Assembly: GCF_003415675.1 (NCBI RefSeq)
Contig: NZ_QFZK01000003.1
Span: 310,001 to 374,000 of the forward strand
DNA from: Rhodoferax lacus
GTDB taxonomy: Bacteria > Pseudomonadota > Gammaproteobacteria > Burkholderiales > Burkholderiaceae_C
DNA: 64,000 nt
Reading direction: 5' to 3'
This document shows positions 44,804-57,991 of this stretch, piece by piece. Every line of letters begins with the position of its first letter. Position 1 is the first letter of the stretch. The notes under the pieces are model-generated. The model saw nothing but the letters and a program-made list of their open reading frames with translations. It did not search any database and was not told the origin of the DNA. The position numbers and the translations under genes are program-made.

Positions 44804-45496
44804 TCAGTAGCGCTTTTCGAGCACCATCTGGTCATTGGTTCGGGTCATCTGGAAGTGCGCCAAAAAGCTGTTGCCCAGCAATACATAGGGCATGGAGCCG
44901 GAGGTCACCACCGAGTCTACGTCGTACACCAGCACGTCACCCACACGCACCGAGCTCAGCTTGACACGCCACACAGGGATCACGCCATTGGCGGTGCTCA
45001 CCTGTGCGGGTGTGCCAGCCTTGTAGTCAATGCCCAGGCGCTGGGCTTCCTGCACGCTCAGCGACACCAGCGAGGCCCCGGTGTCCACCATCATGGGCAC
45101 GGCCTTGCCGTTGATCTGGCCCTGGGCCAGGAAGTGCCCGCCGCTGCTGGCCGTCAGCACCGCCTTGGTGCCGGCGGCCGGGTCGGTGCTGGGGCCCACG
45201 CTGGCCGGGGCGTCACCGACCTGCAGGCTGCGGCGCTTGCCGGCAATTTCCAGTACGGCCCCATCGCCGTCGGTGGATATGACCTTGACACCCTTGTACA
45301 CACCACCTGTGGCCACGGACTTCGGCGGCGCGCCATCCACAATCAGCAGGGCGCGGCCACCGAGCATGCCGACCAGGCTCACGGTGGTCTGCGTCGGTAC
45401 CTGCACCACAGCCTGCACAGGTGCCTGCGCCTGCGCTTGCGCCCGGGCCTGCGGCATGAGCAGCATCAGGGCCAGCAGCGCAAGTGTTTTCACCAA
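44804..45496 (-). CDS. Retropepsin-like aspartic protease family protein
   Basis: The 230-aa protein has a signal peptide (MVKTLALLALMLLMPQARA) followed by an Ala/Gln/Pro-rich repeat, then a domain with the active-site Asp in MMVDTGASLVSLS, flanked by HFLAQGQINGKAVPM and YVLLGNSFLAHFQM. This matches the bacterial clan AA (TIGR02281-like) family, probably periplasmic. The substrate is unknown. It lies 6 bp after yajQ and 17 bp before the HD-domain gene. Confidence 0.85.
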   Translation of the reverse strand: MVKTLALLALMLLMPQARAQAQAQAPVQAVVQVPTQTTVSLVGMLGGRALLIVDGAPPKSVATGGVYKGVKVISTDGDGAVLEIAGKRRSLQVGDAPASVGPSTDPAAGTKAVLTASSGGHFLAQGQINGKAVPMMVDTGASLVSLSVQEAQRLGIDYKAGTPAQVSTANGVIPVWRVKLSSVRVGDVLVYDVDSVVTSGSMPYVLLGNSFLAHFQMTRTNDQMVLEKRY

Positions 45497-45502
45497 GGTG
45501 CC

Positions 45503-45988
45503 CTAGTCGCGGAAGTTGTTGAAGCTCAGCGGCACATCGGCCACATCTTTTTTGATCAGCGCCATGGCGGCCTGCAGGTCGTCGCGCTTGGCGCCGGTGA
45601 CGCGCACCGCATCGCCCTGGATGGCGGCCTGCACCTTGATCTTGCTGTCCTTGAGCAGGCGCTGGATTTTTTTGGAGATCTCGGTCTCGATGCCGTTGCG
45701 GATCTTGATGACCTGCTTGACCTTGTCGCCACCGATTTTTTGCACATCGCCCTTGTCCAGGTAGCGCACATCGACATTGCGTTTGGTCAGCTTGTTGTGC
45801 AGCACTTCCAGGATTTGCTGCAGCTGGAAGTCGGCATCGCCAATCAAGGTGATTTCCTTGTCCTTGAGCTCGATGCTGGCGGAGGTGCCTTTGAAGTCAA
45901 AACGGGTGCCAATTTCCTTGGTCGTGTTGTCTACGCCGTTTTTTACTTCGGTCAAATCGGGTTCGCAGACGGTGTCAAAAGAGGGCAT
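45503..45988 (-). CDS. yajQ: YajQ family nucleotide-binding protein
   Basis: The 161-aa protein matches YajQ (UPF0234), a cytosolic protein reported to bind cyclic di-GMP in Xanthomonas. It starts [20 protein letters not shown] and has [20 protein letters not shown] and [17 protein letters not shown]. The start chosen is the second ATG of the frame, the conserved family start. It leads a three-gene minus-strand run and is divergent from murB (36 bp). Confidence 0.95.
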   Translation of the reverse strand: MPSFDTVCEPDLTEVKNGVDNTTKEIGTRFDFKGTSASIELKDKEITLIGDADFQLQQILEVLHNKLTKRNVDVRYLDKGDVQKIGGDKVKQVIKIRNGIETEISKKIQRLLKDSKIKVQAAIQGDAVRVTGAKRDDLQAAMALIKKDVADVPLSFNNFRD

Positions 45989-46024
45989 GGGGGTACTCAA
46001 AAAATGCGGTGAGACAATCCTGCC

Positions 46025-47098
46025 ATGTTAGTCGAGAAAAACGTCCCACTCCAGCCGCTCAATACCTTCCACATCGTCGCCAAGGCCCACAGCCTGGTGC
46101 GCATTCGCGAGGAGTCGGACCTGCTGGCGCTGCTGGCCGACCCCGAATGGGCGGCACAACCCAAGTTTGTACTGGGCGGCGGCAGCAACATCGTGCTTAC
46201 CGGTGATGTCAAACCGCTGGTGCTGAAGGTGGAAATTCCTGGCCGGCGCCTGCTGCAGGAGACCGCCCGACACTTCATCCTGGAGGCCGGTGCGGGCGAG
46301 AACTGGCACGACTTCGTGGCCTGGACGCTTCAGCAGGGTTACCCCGGGCTGGAGAACATGGCCATGATTCCGGGCACCGTGGGCGCCTCGCCTGTGCAAA
46401 ACGTGGGTGCCTATGGTGTGGAACTGCAGGACCGCTTTGAATCCCTGGACGCGATGGACCTGGAAACCGGCCAGGTGTTCACGCTCAATGCGGCCCAGTG
46501 CGCCTTTGGCTACCGTGACTCGGTGTTCAAGCACGCCAGCAGCGTTGCCAGTGACGCCCCGCACCAGGCGCTGGGCCTGAAGGGCCGGGCCCTGATTTTG
46601 CGGGTGCGTTTTGCCCTGCCCAAAGTCTGGAAGCCGGTGCTGGGCTATGCCGATCTGGAAAAGAAAATGGCCGAGCAGCAGTGCCCCAACCCCACGGCGC
46701 AGCAGATTTTTGACTGGGTCTGTGCCATACGGCGCGCCAAGCTGCCGGACCCGGCAGTGATTGGCAATGCTGGCAGCTTCTTCAAAAACCCCACCGTCAG
46801 CCCCGAGCAGTGCGCCGACATCATTGCGCGCGATCCCAAGGTGGTGCATTACCTGCTGGCCGATGGTGCCGTCAAACTGGCCGCGGGCTGGTTGATTGAT
46901 TCCTGCGGCTGGCGCGGCAAGTCGGTAGGGCAGGCCGGGGTGTATGAAAAGCAGGCCCTGGTGCTGGTCAACCGCGGTGCGGGCAGCAATGGCCTGGGCG
47001 CCACGGGCGGTGAAGTGATGACACTCGCCAAGGCAATTCAGACCAGCGTCTACGAGCGTTTCGGGATATTGCTGGAACCCGAGCCAGTTGTGCTGTAA
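46025..47098 (+). CDS. murB: UDP-N-acetylenolpyruvoylglucosamine reductase
   Basis: This FAD enzyme reduces UDP-GlcNAc-enolpyruvate to UDP-MurNAc in peptidoglycan synthesis. The 357-aa protein is the E. coli-like type I form, without the shortened loop of type II. Visible features are [14 protein letters not shown] (FAD binding), [27 protein letters not shown] (catalytic Tyr/Arg region) and [10 protein letters not shown] with the active-site Ser. It is followed 17 bp later by an NDUFA9-like gene. Confidence 0.96.
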   Translation: MLVEKNVPLQPLNTFHIVAKAHSLVRIREESDLLALLADPEWAAQPKFVLGGGSNIVLTGDVKPLVLKVEIPGRRLLQETARHFILEAGAGENWHDFVAWTLQQGYPGLENMAMIPGTVGASPVQNVGAYGVELQDRFESLDAMDLETGQVFTLNAAQCAFGYRDSVFKHASSVASDAPHQALGLKGRALILRVRFALPKVWKPVLGYADLEKKMAEQQCPNPTAQQIFDWVCAIRRAKLPDPAVIGNAGSFFKNPTVSPEQCADIIARDPKVVHYLLADGAVKLAAGWLIDSCGWRGKSVGQAGVYEKQALVLVNRGAGSNGLGATGGEVMTLAKAIQTSVYERFGILLEPEPVVL

Positions 47099-47115
47099 AC
47101 GACTACAGTGCGGCT

Positions 47116-48090
47116 ATGAAAAACGTTCTTGTTCTTGGCGGCACTGGTTTTGTTGGCTCCCACGTCTGTGAAAAGCTGATTCGCGCGGGCTGGACGGTGA
47201 CGGTGGCCACGCGCCGCCGCAACAACGCGCGCAACCTGCTGCACCTTCCTTCCCTCACCGTGCGGGAACTCGATGTGCATGACTTCGCTGCACTTTCGCG
47301 GGTCATGGCGGGCCATGATGCGGTGGTCAATCTGGTGGCCATACTGCATGGCAACCAAGCGGCCTTCGACAAAGTGCATACCCAGTTGCCGCAAAAAATT
47401 GCCGATGCCTGTTTCAGCAACGGTGTGGGGCAACTGGTGCACCTCAGCGCACTGGGCGCCAACCCGCAGAAGCCGGGTGCCTTGCCCTCCATGTATTTGC
47501 GCAGCAAGAGCATGGGTGAGGCCGTCCTCATGGCCACCTGCAGCAAGCTGGCCCTGACGATTCTGCGGCCCAGTGTGATCTTCGGCCAGGGGGACAAATT
47601 CCTCAATATGTTTGCCAGCCTGCAAAAGGTGTTCCCCTGCATGCCGCTGGCTGGAGCCGAGGCGCGCTTCCAGCCGGTGTGGGTGGAAGATGTGGCCAGT
47701 GCCGTGGTGAAAAGCCTGGAGCGCCAAGCTGCGGGCCTGCTCACCTTGGAGGCCTGTGGCCCTGACGTCTTTACCCTGAGGCAACTGGTGGAAACCGCAG
47801 CCAGGCTGGCTGGCGTGAACCACGGCCACGGACGCCCGGTGATTGGCCTGCCGCGTTGGGCCGGTGCCTTGCAGGCCCGCCTGATGGAGTTCAAACCCGG
47901 CGAGCCCCTGCTGAGCCGCGACAACCTGGCCTCCATGCAGTTGCCCAGCGTGGCCACACCCGGCATGCCCGGGTTGGAGTCCTTGGGCATCCAGGCTGCA
48001 GCCCTGGTGCCCATAGCCCGTGACTACCTGGCACAGGGCTCGCCCTGGCATGACCTGCTGGGTGTGCGCCTGCGCTCCCACTGGCGCTGA
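47116..48090 (+). CDS. NAD(P)-binding epimerase/dehydratase-like protein (NDUFA9 type)
   Basis: The 324-aa Rossmann-fold protein opens with VLVLGGTGFVGSHVCEKLI. It belongs to the atypical SDR group related to complex I subunit NDUFA9, shown by VATRRRNNARNL, VHLSALGANPQKPG and MYLRSKSMGEAVL, in which the catalytic Tyr is replaced. The substrate is unknown; members often affect quinone or lipid metabolism. A short intrinsic terminator follows 38 bp after its stop. Confidence 0.87.
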   Translation: MKNVLVLGGTGFVGSHVCEKLIRAGWTVTVATRRRNNARNLLHLPSLTVRELDVHDFAALSRVMAGHDAVVNLVAILHGNQAAFDKVHTQLPQKIADACFSNGVGQLVHLSALGANPQKPGALPSMYLRSKSMGEAVLMATCSKLALTILRPSVIFGQGDKFLNMFASLQKVFPCMPLAGAEARFQPVWVEDVASAVVKSLERQAAGLLTLEACGPDVFTLRQLVETAARLAGVNHGHGRPVIGLPRWAGALQARLMEFKPGEPLLSRDNLASMQLPSVATPGMPGLESLGIQAAALVPIARDYLAQGSPWHDLLGVRLRSHWR

Positions 48091-48127
48091 GGCAAAGCCG
48101 CTGAACCCGGGGCGCTGAACCCGGGCT

Positions 48128-48148
48128 GCCTGCCGCTTGCAGGCTTTT
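48128..48148 (+). terminator. Short intrinsic terminator after the NDUFA9-like gene
   Basis: A 6-bp stem (GCCTGC/GCAGGC) with a CGCTT loop is followed by TTTT. The T-run overlaps the -35 element of the next promoter. Confidence 0.6.
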
Positions 48149-48176
48149 GACTTAAATGTGTGGGCGTGCCTAGAAT
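48147..48176 (+). promoter_or_regulatory. Sigma-70-like promoter for the binding protein/hybrid kinase pair
   Basis: TTGACT (48147-48152), an 18-bp spacer and TAGAAT (48171-48176) are close to consensus. The start codon lies 30 bp further on, after GAGGT. It should drive the periplasmic binding protein and probably the kinase. Confidence 0.7.
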
Positions 48177-48206
48177 TGCACACTCAATAATACATAGAGG
48201 TCAGCC

Positions 48207-48950
48207 ATGCGTGCCAAAAACCGCTTTCTGGGCATCTTCCTGATGGGCATTGCACAGGCTTCCCTGGCGCAAATATCCGTGGCCGGCTTTCCCATACCCG
48301 GCCACATCGAGAGCCCCACCAAGGGGCACTTTGTCGAGCTGACCCTGGCCATTGCCAAGGAAGCAAAGCTCGATATCGACATCCAAATCTCTCCCCCGCC
48401 GCGCGCCATTGAGGGCTTTATGCAGGGCAAGAGCACGGTGCTGTTTCCCGCACTCGACGTGTTCTTTCCGCCCGACCACCCGGTGGTGCGCACCAAGGGC
48501 AGCTTCAACTGCAAGGAAGATTTTGTCTTCACCAAAAAAGGCAAGCCGGCCTGGCGCACCCTGGACGAGATCAAGGGCAAACGGGTGGGCTTGACGCAGG
48601 GCTATCCGTATGTCAAGGAGGTGCTGGAGCGCAAGGACATTGGCTTCGAGATGGCGCTGAGCGACGAGGCCAACGTGGAAAAGCTGATGAAGGGGCGCCT
48701 GGATGCCTTTGTGGTGGAGAAAGCCTCCGGCACGCGCGCCTTTCAGAACGTAAATGCCTTTGCCGACATGCAGGTGGACTACAAGCGCCCGGTTTCGCGC
48801 CAGGATGTGTACTGGGCCTTTCACGACAACGAGGAGGGCCGTGCGCTGGCGCAGAAGTTCGACAAGGCCCTCTTCAAGCTGTATCAGCGCCCCGACTTTT
48901 TCCAGCGCTTCAAGGTGGGCGTGATTGAGCCCATGGGTTGCAAGAAGTAG
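48207..48950 (+). CDS. Lone periplasmic binding protein (family 3 type)
   Basis: The 247-aa protein has a signal peptide (MRAKNRFLGIFLMGIAQASLA) and a solute-binding fold: GHFVELTLAIAKEAKLD, ISPPPRAIEGFMQGKS, TLDEIKGKRVGLTQGYPY and EKLMKGRLDAFVVEK. No permease or ATPase is nearby. It sits 31 bp before a hybrid histidine kinase, so it may act as a sensory ligand receptor rather than a transporter part. The start follows GAGGT and a strong promoter. Confidence 0.85.
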   Translation: MRAKNRFLGIFLMGIAQASLAQISVAGFPIPGHIESPTKGHFVELTLAIAKEAKLDIDIQISPPPRAIEGFMQGKSTVLFPALDVFFPPDHPVVRTKGSFNCKEDFVFTKKGKPAWRTLDEIKGKRVGLTQGYPYVKEVLERKDIGFEMALSDEANVEKLMKGRLDAFVVEKASGTRAFQNVNAFADMQVDYKRPVSRQDVYWAFHDNEEGRALAQKFDKALFKLYQRPDFFQRFKVGVIEPMGCKK

Positions 48951-48981
48951 CCCCGTTTTTTTGGCTTAAAGCCCAGAAACC

Positions 48982-52401
<3,420 letters not shown>

Positions 52402-52408
52402 GTGGCCG

Positions 52409-54090
<1,682 letters not shown>

Positions 54091-54218
54091 GGGGAAAGGT
54101 GAAGACAGAGGGTGGGAATAGCCCACCATTTTATGTCCACGTGGCAGCGCCTATCGCGCATCAGTCAGTGAGGGAGGGTGTGCAAGGCAGGCGCAACACA
54201 GGCAGCCCTATTTCGGTT

Positions 54219-54245
54219 AAATTCTGACCTGTCAGATCAGAATTT
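54219..54245. promoter_or_regulatory. Palindromic operator of the toxin-antitoxin pair
   Basis: AAATTCTGA-N9-TCAGAATTT is a perfect inverted repeat immediately before the antitoxin ribosome-binding site (GGAGG). The spacer nests a CTGA/TCAG pair. Such sites are where Phd-type antitoxin-toxin complexes repress their own operon; that role here is inferred. Confidence 0.7.
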
Positions 54246-54254
54246 GGAGGTTCC

Positions 54255-54506
54255 ATGCAATCCTGGCAAATGCAGACGGCAAAGGCGCGCTTCTCGGACG
54301 TGGTGCGAAGCGCCAAGCAGGACGGCCCGCAAAACATCACCGTGCACGGCAAATCGGTGGCGGTGGTGGTTTCTCGTGACCTGTTTGATCAACTGAGCGG
54401 CAACGCCCGCTCCCTGGCGGAGTTCATGCAAGCCTCTCCTTTGGTGGGGCTCGATGAGCTCGATTTGGAGCGCGATACCAGCCCGGTGCGCGAGCTTGCC
54501 CTGTGA
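54255..54506 (+). CDS. Phd/YefM-family antitoxin
   Basis: The 83-aa protein starts MQSWQMQTAKARFSDVVRSA and contains ITVHGKSVAVVVSRDLFDQL, the Phd/YefM DNA-binding fold; the acidic C-terminal half (LDELDLERDTSPVRELAL) should wrap the toxin. It follows a palindromic operator and GGAGG. Its stop overlaps the toxin's GTG start, the usual coupled arrangement of type II modules. Confidence 0.9.
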   Translation: MQSWQMQTAKARFSDVVRSAKQDGPQNITVHGKSVAVVVSRDLFDQLSGNARSLAEFMQASPLVGLDELDLERDTSPVRELAL

Positions 54507-54931
54507 GCTATCTGGTGGACACCAATGTGCTCTCCGAGTTGCGGCGCAGGCAACCCGAACCACGGGTGGTGGCCTGGTTTGCCGCGCGGTCCGCGCAGTC
54601 CCTTTTTTTGAGCGTGCTGACCCTGGGTGAAATCCGCAAGGGGATTGCCAGCCTGGGTCAGGTAGATGCCGCGCGGCGGCAGGCCCTGAGCGACTGGCTG
54701 GAAGTGGATTTGCCCACGTTTTTTCTGGGCAGGATCTTGGCCGTGGACGGGCCTGTGGCAGATCGGTGGGGTTGTCTGCTGGCCCTTGCGGGCCGTCCAT
54801 TGCCAGCCATTGACAGCCTGCTGGCCGCCACGGCGCTGCACCACAACCTCACGCTGGTCACCCGCAATGTGCGGGACTTCGCAGGCTTGGGGCTGAGCCT
54901 ACTCAACCCCTGGGAGCCGGGTCAGGCCTGA
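54503..54931 (+). CDS. PIN-domain toxin, VapC/FitB type
   Basis: This 142-aa ribonuclease toxin has the PIN acidic residues: Asp in YLVDTNVLSELRRR (near residue 6), Glu in TLGEIRKG, Asp in PAIDSLLAATAL and the final Asp in TRNVRDFAGLG. It starts at GTG inside the antitoxin's last codons. Targets are likely tRNA or rRNA by family analogy. Its stop region overlaps the end of the convergent ArsC/Spx-like gene by 10 bp. Confidence 0.92.
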   Translation: MSYLVDTNVLSELRRRQPEPRVVAWFAARSAQSLFLSVLTLGEIRKGIASLGQVDAARRQALSDWLEVDLPTFFLGRILAVDGPVADRWGCLLALAGRPLPAIDSLLAATALHHNLTLVTRNVRDFAGLGLSLLNPWEPGQA

Positions 54932-55284
54932 TTCAGGCGCTGGGCAAACAGCTCTGGGCTAAAGCCCACCGTGATGGCGCCGTCGCTCCACACCACCACC
55001 GGCCGCTTGATCACACTGCTGTTGGCCTGCATCACGGCAATCGCCGAGGCGTCGTCCACCACCGAGGCCTGCAGGGCCGCATCCAGCTTGCGCCAGGTCG
55101 GGCCCTTGCGGTTGATCAGGGTGTCGCGGCCCACGGCTTTGAGCCAGCCGGGCAGCAGGTCCAGGGGCACGCCCTGTTTCTTGTAGTCGTGGAAGGTGTA
55201 GTCCTGGCCTTGTGCGGTCAGCCAGTCGCGCGCCTTCTTGACGGTGTCGCAATTGGGAATGCCGTAGAGCTGAATGGTTTTCAT
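54922..55284 (-). CDS. ArsC/Spx-family protein (YffB-like)
   Basis: The 120-aa thioredoxin-fold protein starts MKTIQLYGIPNCDTVKKARDW, with the single Cys of the ArsC/Spx active site. KGPTWRKL and KRPVVVWSDGAITVGFSPELF follow the YffB/ArsC-like pattern. E. coli YffB is suggested to be a glutathione-dependent thiol reductase; arsenate reduction is unproven. The start is the ATG in the conserved family position and the much longer frame upstream is antisense to folC. It is divergent from folC (48 bp). Confidence 0.88.
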   Translation of the reverse strand: MKTIQLYGIPNCDTVKKARDWLTAQGQDYTFHDYKKQGVPLDLLPGWLKAVGRDTLINRKGPTWRKLDAALQASVVDDASAIAVMQANSSVIKRPVVVWSDGAITVGFSPELFAQRLNQA

Positions 55285-55332
55285 GGCCGTCATCATGCCA
55301 TTGCGCATGCCGGTGGGCGACAATTCCGGGCT

Positions 55333-56643
55333 ATGACTCAAACCTTCACCACCTTGCCCGAGTGGCTGTCTTACTGCGAACAACTGCACCCCAAGAACAT
55401 CGACATGGGGCTGGAGCGCGTGCGCACCGTGGCCGAGCGCATGGGCCTGCGCTTTGACTGCCCGGTGATCACCGTGGCCGGCACCAATGGCAAGGGGTCC
55501 ACCTGCGCCATGCTGGCCTCCATCCTGGGCCAGGCGGGCTACAAGACCGGCGTCTACAGCTCGCCGCACCTGGTGCACTTTGAAGAGCGGCTGCGCCTGA
55601 ACGGCGAGCCGGTCCAGGCCGATGCGCTGGTGGAGGGCTTTGCGGCGGTGGAGCAGGCGCGGGTGCAGGGGGAGGTGGTGTCGCTCACCTATTTCGAGTT
55701 CAGCACCCTGGCCATCTTCCATGTGATGTCCCTGGCCAAGCTGGATGTGGCGATTCTGGAGGTCGGCCTGGGCGGGCGCTTGGACGCCGTGAACATCATC
55801 GATACCGACTGCGCCATCATCACCAGCATCGACCTGGACCACATGGAACTCTTGGGCAACGACCGCGAGACCATAGGCCTGGAGAAGGCCGGCATCATGC
55901 GCACCGGCCGCCCGGTGGTGGTGAGCGACCCCATGCCGCCGCAAAGCGTGCTGGACCGCGCGCTGGAAGTGGGTGCTGACCTGTGGCGCGTGGGGCAGGA
56001 CTTCAATATCTCCGGCGACAAGCAGCAATGGGGCTGGGCCGGGCGCGGCAGGCGTTACAGCGGCCTGGCCTATCCGGCGCTGCGCGGTGCCAACCAACTC
56101 GTCAACGCGGCCGGTGTGCTGGCCGCGCTCACCGCCCTGCGGGAGCGCCTGCCGGTGACGGCCCAGGCGGTGCGCAACGGCCTGGCCTTTGTGGAGCTGA
56201 CTGGGCGCTTCCAGATCGTGCCGGGCCAGCCCACCCTGGTGCTGGACGTGGCGCACAACCCGCATTCGGTAGCCGCCCTGGCGGCCAACCTGGATGCCAT
56301 GGGTTTCTTCCCCACCACGCATGCGGTGTTCGGCGCCATGGCCGACAAGGACCTGGCTCCCATGCTGGCCAAGGTTGGCCCAGTGCTGGACCGCTGGTAC
56401 TTCACCGATTTGCCCACCGCACGCGCTGCCAGCGGCGCGGCCCTCAAGGCCGCCTGGGAGGCCCAGAACACCCGCAAGGACGCTACGGCGCTGGCCTTTG
56501 ATTCGCCCGCTGAGGCGCTGCAAGCGGCCATCGCTGCCGCAGACCCCGCTGATAGAATCGTCGTCTTCGGGTCCTTCTACACAGTGGGCGGCATCTTGCA
56601 AGAGGGCATACCCCGGCTGCATGCCACCCACTTGGGCTCATAA
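55333..56643 (+). CDS. folC: Folylpolyglutamate synthase / dihydrofolate synthase
   Basis: This enzyme adds glutamate to dihydropteroate and folates. The 436-aa protein has the Mur-ligase-type P-loop ITVAGTNGKGSTCAM, then TGVYSSPHLVHFEERLRLNG, LEVGLGGRLDAVNII, ITSIDLDHMELLGN with metal-binding His, and VLDVAHNPHSV. The start MTQTFTTLPEWL is chosen because the longer frame overlaps the divergent gene. It begins the folC-SPOR-cvpA-purF-metZ run. Confidence 0.95.
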   Translation: MTQTFTTLPEWLSYCEQLHPKNIDMGLERVRTVAERMGLRFDCPVITVAGTNGKGSTCAMLASILGQAGYKTGVYSSPHLVHFEERLRLNGEPVQADALVEGFAAVEQARVQGEVVSLTYFEFSTLAIFHVMSLAKLDVAILEVGLGGRLDAVNIIDTDCAIITSIDLDHMELLGNDRETIGLEKAGIMRTGRPVVVSDPMPPQSVLDRALEVGADLWRVGQDFNISGDKQQWGWAGRGRRYSGLAYPALRGANQLVNAAGVLAALTALRERLPVTAQAVRNGLAFVELTGRFQIVPGQPTLVLDVAHNPHSVAALAANLDAMGFFPTTHAVFGAMADKDLAPMLAKVGPVLDRWYFTDLPTARAASGAALKAAWEAQNTRKDATALAFDSPAEALQAAIAAADPADRIVVFGSFYTVGGILQEGIPRLHATHLGS

Positions 56644-56670
56644 ACCACCAATCCCGCTTGTCGCGCATCC

Positions 56671-57474
56671 ATGGCATTTTTCAAACTTCGCAAAGCTGCC
56701 GGGGAATCCCAGGCAAGCGCTCCGGCCCCCGAGAGCGTGGACGCCATGCGCAGGCGCGCGCGCTACCGCCTGGCGGGCGCGGCGATTCTGGTGCTGGCCG
56801 CAGTGGTCGGTTTTCCCCTGCTGTTTGACAACCAGCCGCGCCCCATCGCGGTGGATATTCCCATCGACATTCCGGACAAGTCCCGGGTCAAGCCCCTGGT
56901 GGCCAGCAACCCGGTGACAGAGGCCAAACAAACCGAGGTGGCTGCCTCCGGTGCATCGACCCAGGCTGCTGCGCCGGGCGCAGATGCCTCGCGTGGTGCC
57001 GCTGGTGCCGTTGCCGGTGCCGTGACTTCCGCAGCCAAGGACAGCAAGCCCGTGCCCAAGGAGCAGCAAAAGGAGGAGGTCATCATCTCCTCCTCCAAGC
57101 CCGCTGCTGCGCCTTCAGCTGCCAAGGCAGAGGACAAGCCGGTTGCCAAGTCTGAGCCAAAGCCCGAGCCCAAAGTGCTGGCCAAGCCCGCCGAAAAGGC
57201 CGCCGACAAGTCCACGGACAAAGCTGGCGACAAGGCCGCAGCCACCGGCCGCTTCATCGTGCAGTTTGGTGCCTTTACCGATTCCGCCCGCGCCCACGAG
57301 GCCCGCATGAAGGTGGAAAAGACCGGCCTCAAGACGTATGCACAGGTGGTCGAAGGCCCCGAGGGCAAGAAATTCCGCGTGCGCGTGGGTCCGTTCGAGA
57401 AACGCAGCGACGCTGAAAAAGCCGCCGAGAAGATCAAGAAGCTTGACCTGCCTGCAGCCATCCTGGGACTCTGA
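56671..57474 (+). CDS. SPOR-domain protein (DedD-like)
   Basis: This 267-aa bitopic membrane protein has a cytosolic N-terminus, one helix (about residues 30-48), a long Ala/Lys/Pro/Glu-rich periplasmic linker (about 80-188) and a C-terminal SPOR domain (GRFIVQFGAFTDSARAHEAR through RVRVGPFEKRSDAEKAAEKI). SPOR domains bind denuded septal peptidoglycan, so a role in cell division is likely, as for DedD. It sits between folC and cvpA, as dedD does in E. coli. Confidence 0.92.
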   Translation: MAFFKLRKAAGESQASAPAPESVDAMRRRARYRLAGAAILVLAAVVGFPLLFDNQPRPIAVDIPIDIPDKSRVKPLVASNPVTEAKQTEVAASGASTQAAAPGADASRGAAGAVAGAVTSAAKDSKPVPKEQQKEEVIISSSKPAAAPSAAKAEDKPVAKSEPKPEPKVLAKPAEKAADKSTDKAGDKAAATGRFIVQFGAFTDSARAHEARMKVEKTGLKTYAQVVEGPEGKKFRVRVGPFEKRSDAEKAAEKIKKLDLPAAILGL

Positions 57475-57477
57475 TCC

Positions 57478-57981
57478 GTGCTTGCCGCTCTAGCGCCTCT
57501 GGACTGGATCTGTCTCGCGGTCCTGCTGGTCTCGCTGCTGGTGGGTGCCTGGCGCGGCTTGGTGGTGGAGGTGATGTCCCTGGTCGCCTGGGTTGCCGCC
57601 TTCATTCTGGCCCAATGGTTTGCCCCGGAGGCCGCAGCCCTCTTGCCCATGGCACAAGCCTCCGAGCCCGCACGCTATGCCGCCGGTTTTGTGCTGGTGT
57701 TTGTGGCCACACTGTTTGCCGGTGCGCTGATTGGCTTTGTGGTCTCCAAACTGCTCTCGGCCGTGGGGCTGGGCGCCATCAACCGCCTGCTGGGCGCACT
57801 GTTTGGCCTGCTGCGCGGCGTGGTGCTGATACTGGCGGCTACCGTGGTGGTGGGCATGACCCCCTTCAAGACCTCGCCCACCTGGCAGGCATCAATTGGC
57901 GCCCAATGGGCCACTGCCGCACTGGGCGTCCTCAAGCCCGTGCTGCCGCAAGCGTTCGGAAAATATTTACCTACTACCTGA
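57478..57981 (+). CDS. cvpA: CvpA family membrane protein
   Basis: This 167-aa inner-membrane protein with four hydrophobic helices was first linked to colicin V production and is now tied to envelope integrity. The start is GTG, 3 bp after the SPOR gene stop. LDWICLAVLLVSLLVGAWRG and GAINRLLGALFGLLRGVVLI are typical. It is followed 10 bp later by purF, the classic cvpA-purF arrangement. Confidence 0.93.
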   Translation: MLAALAPLDWICLAVLLVSLLVGAWRGLVVEVMSLVAWVAAFILAQWFAPEAAALLPMAQASEPARYAAGFVLVFVATLFAGALIGFVVSKLLSAVGLGAINRLLGALFGLLRGVVLILAATVVVGMTPFKTSPTWQASIGAQWATAALGVLKPVLPQAFGKYLPTT

Positions 57982-57991
57982 GTAATAAACC

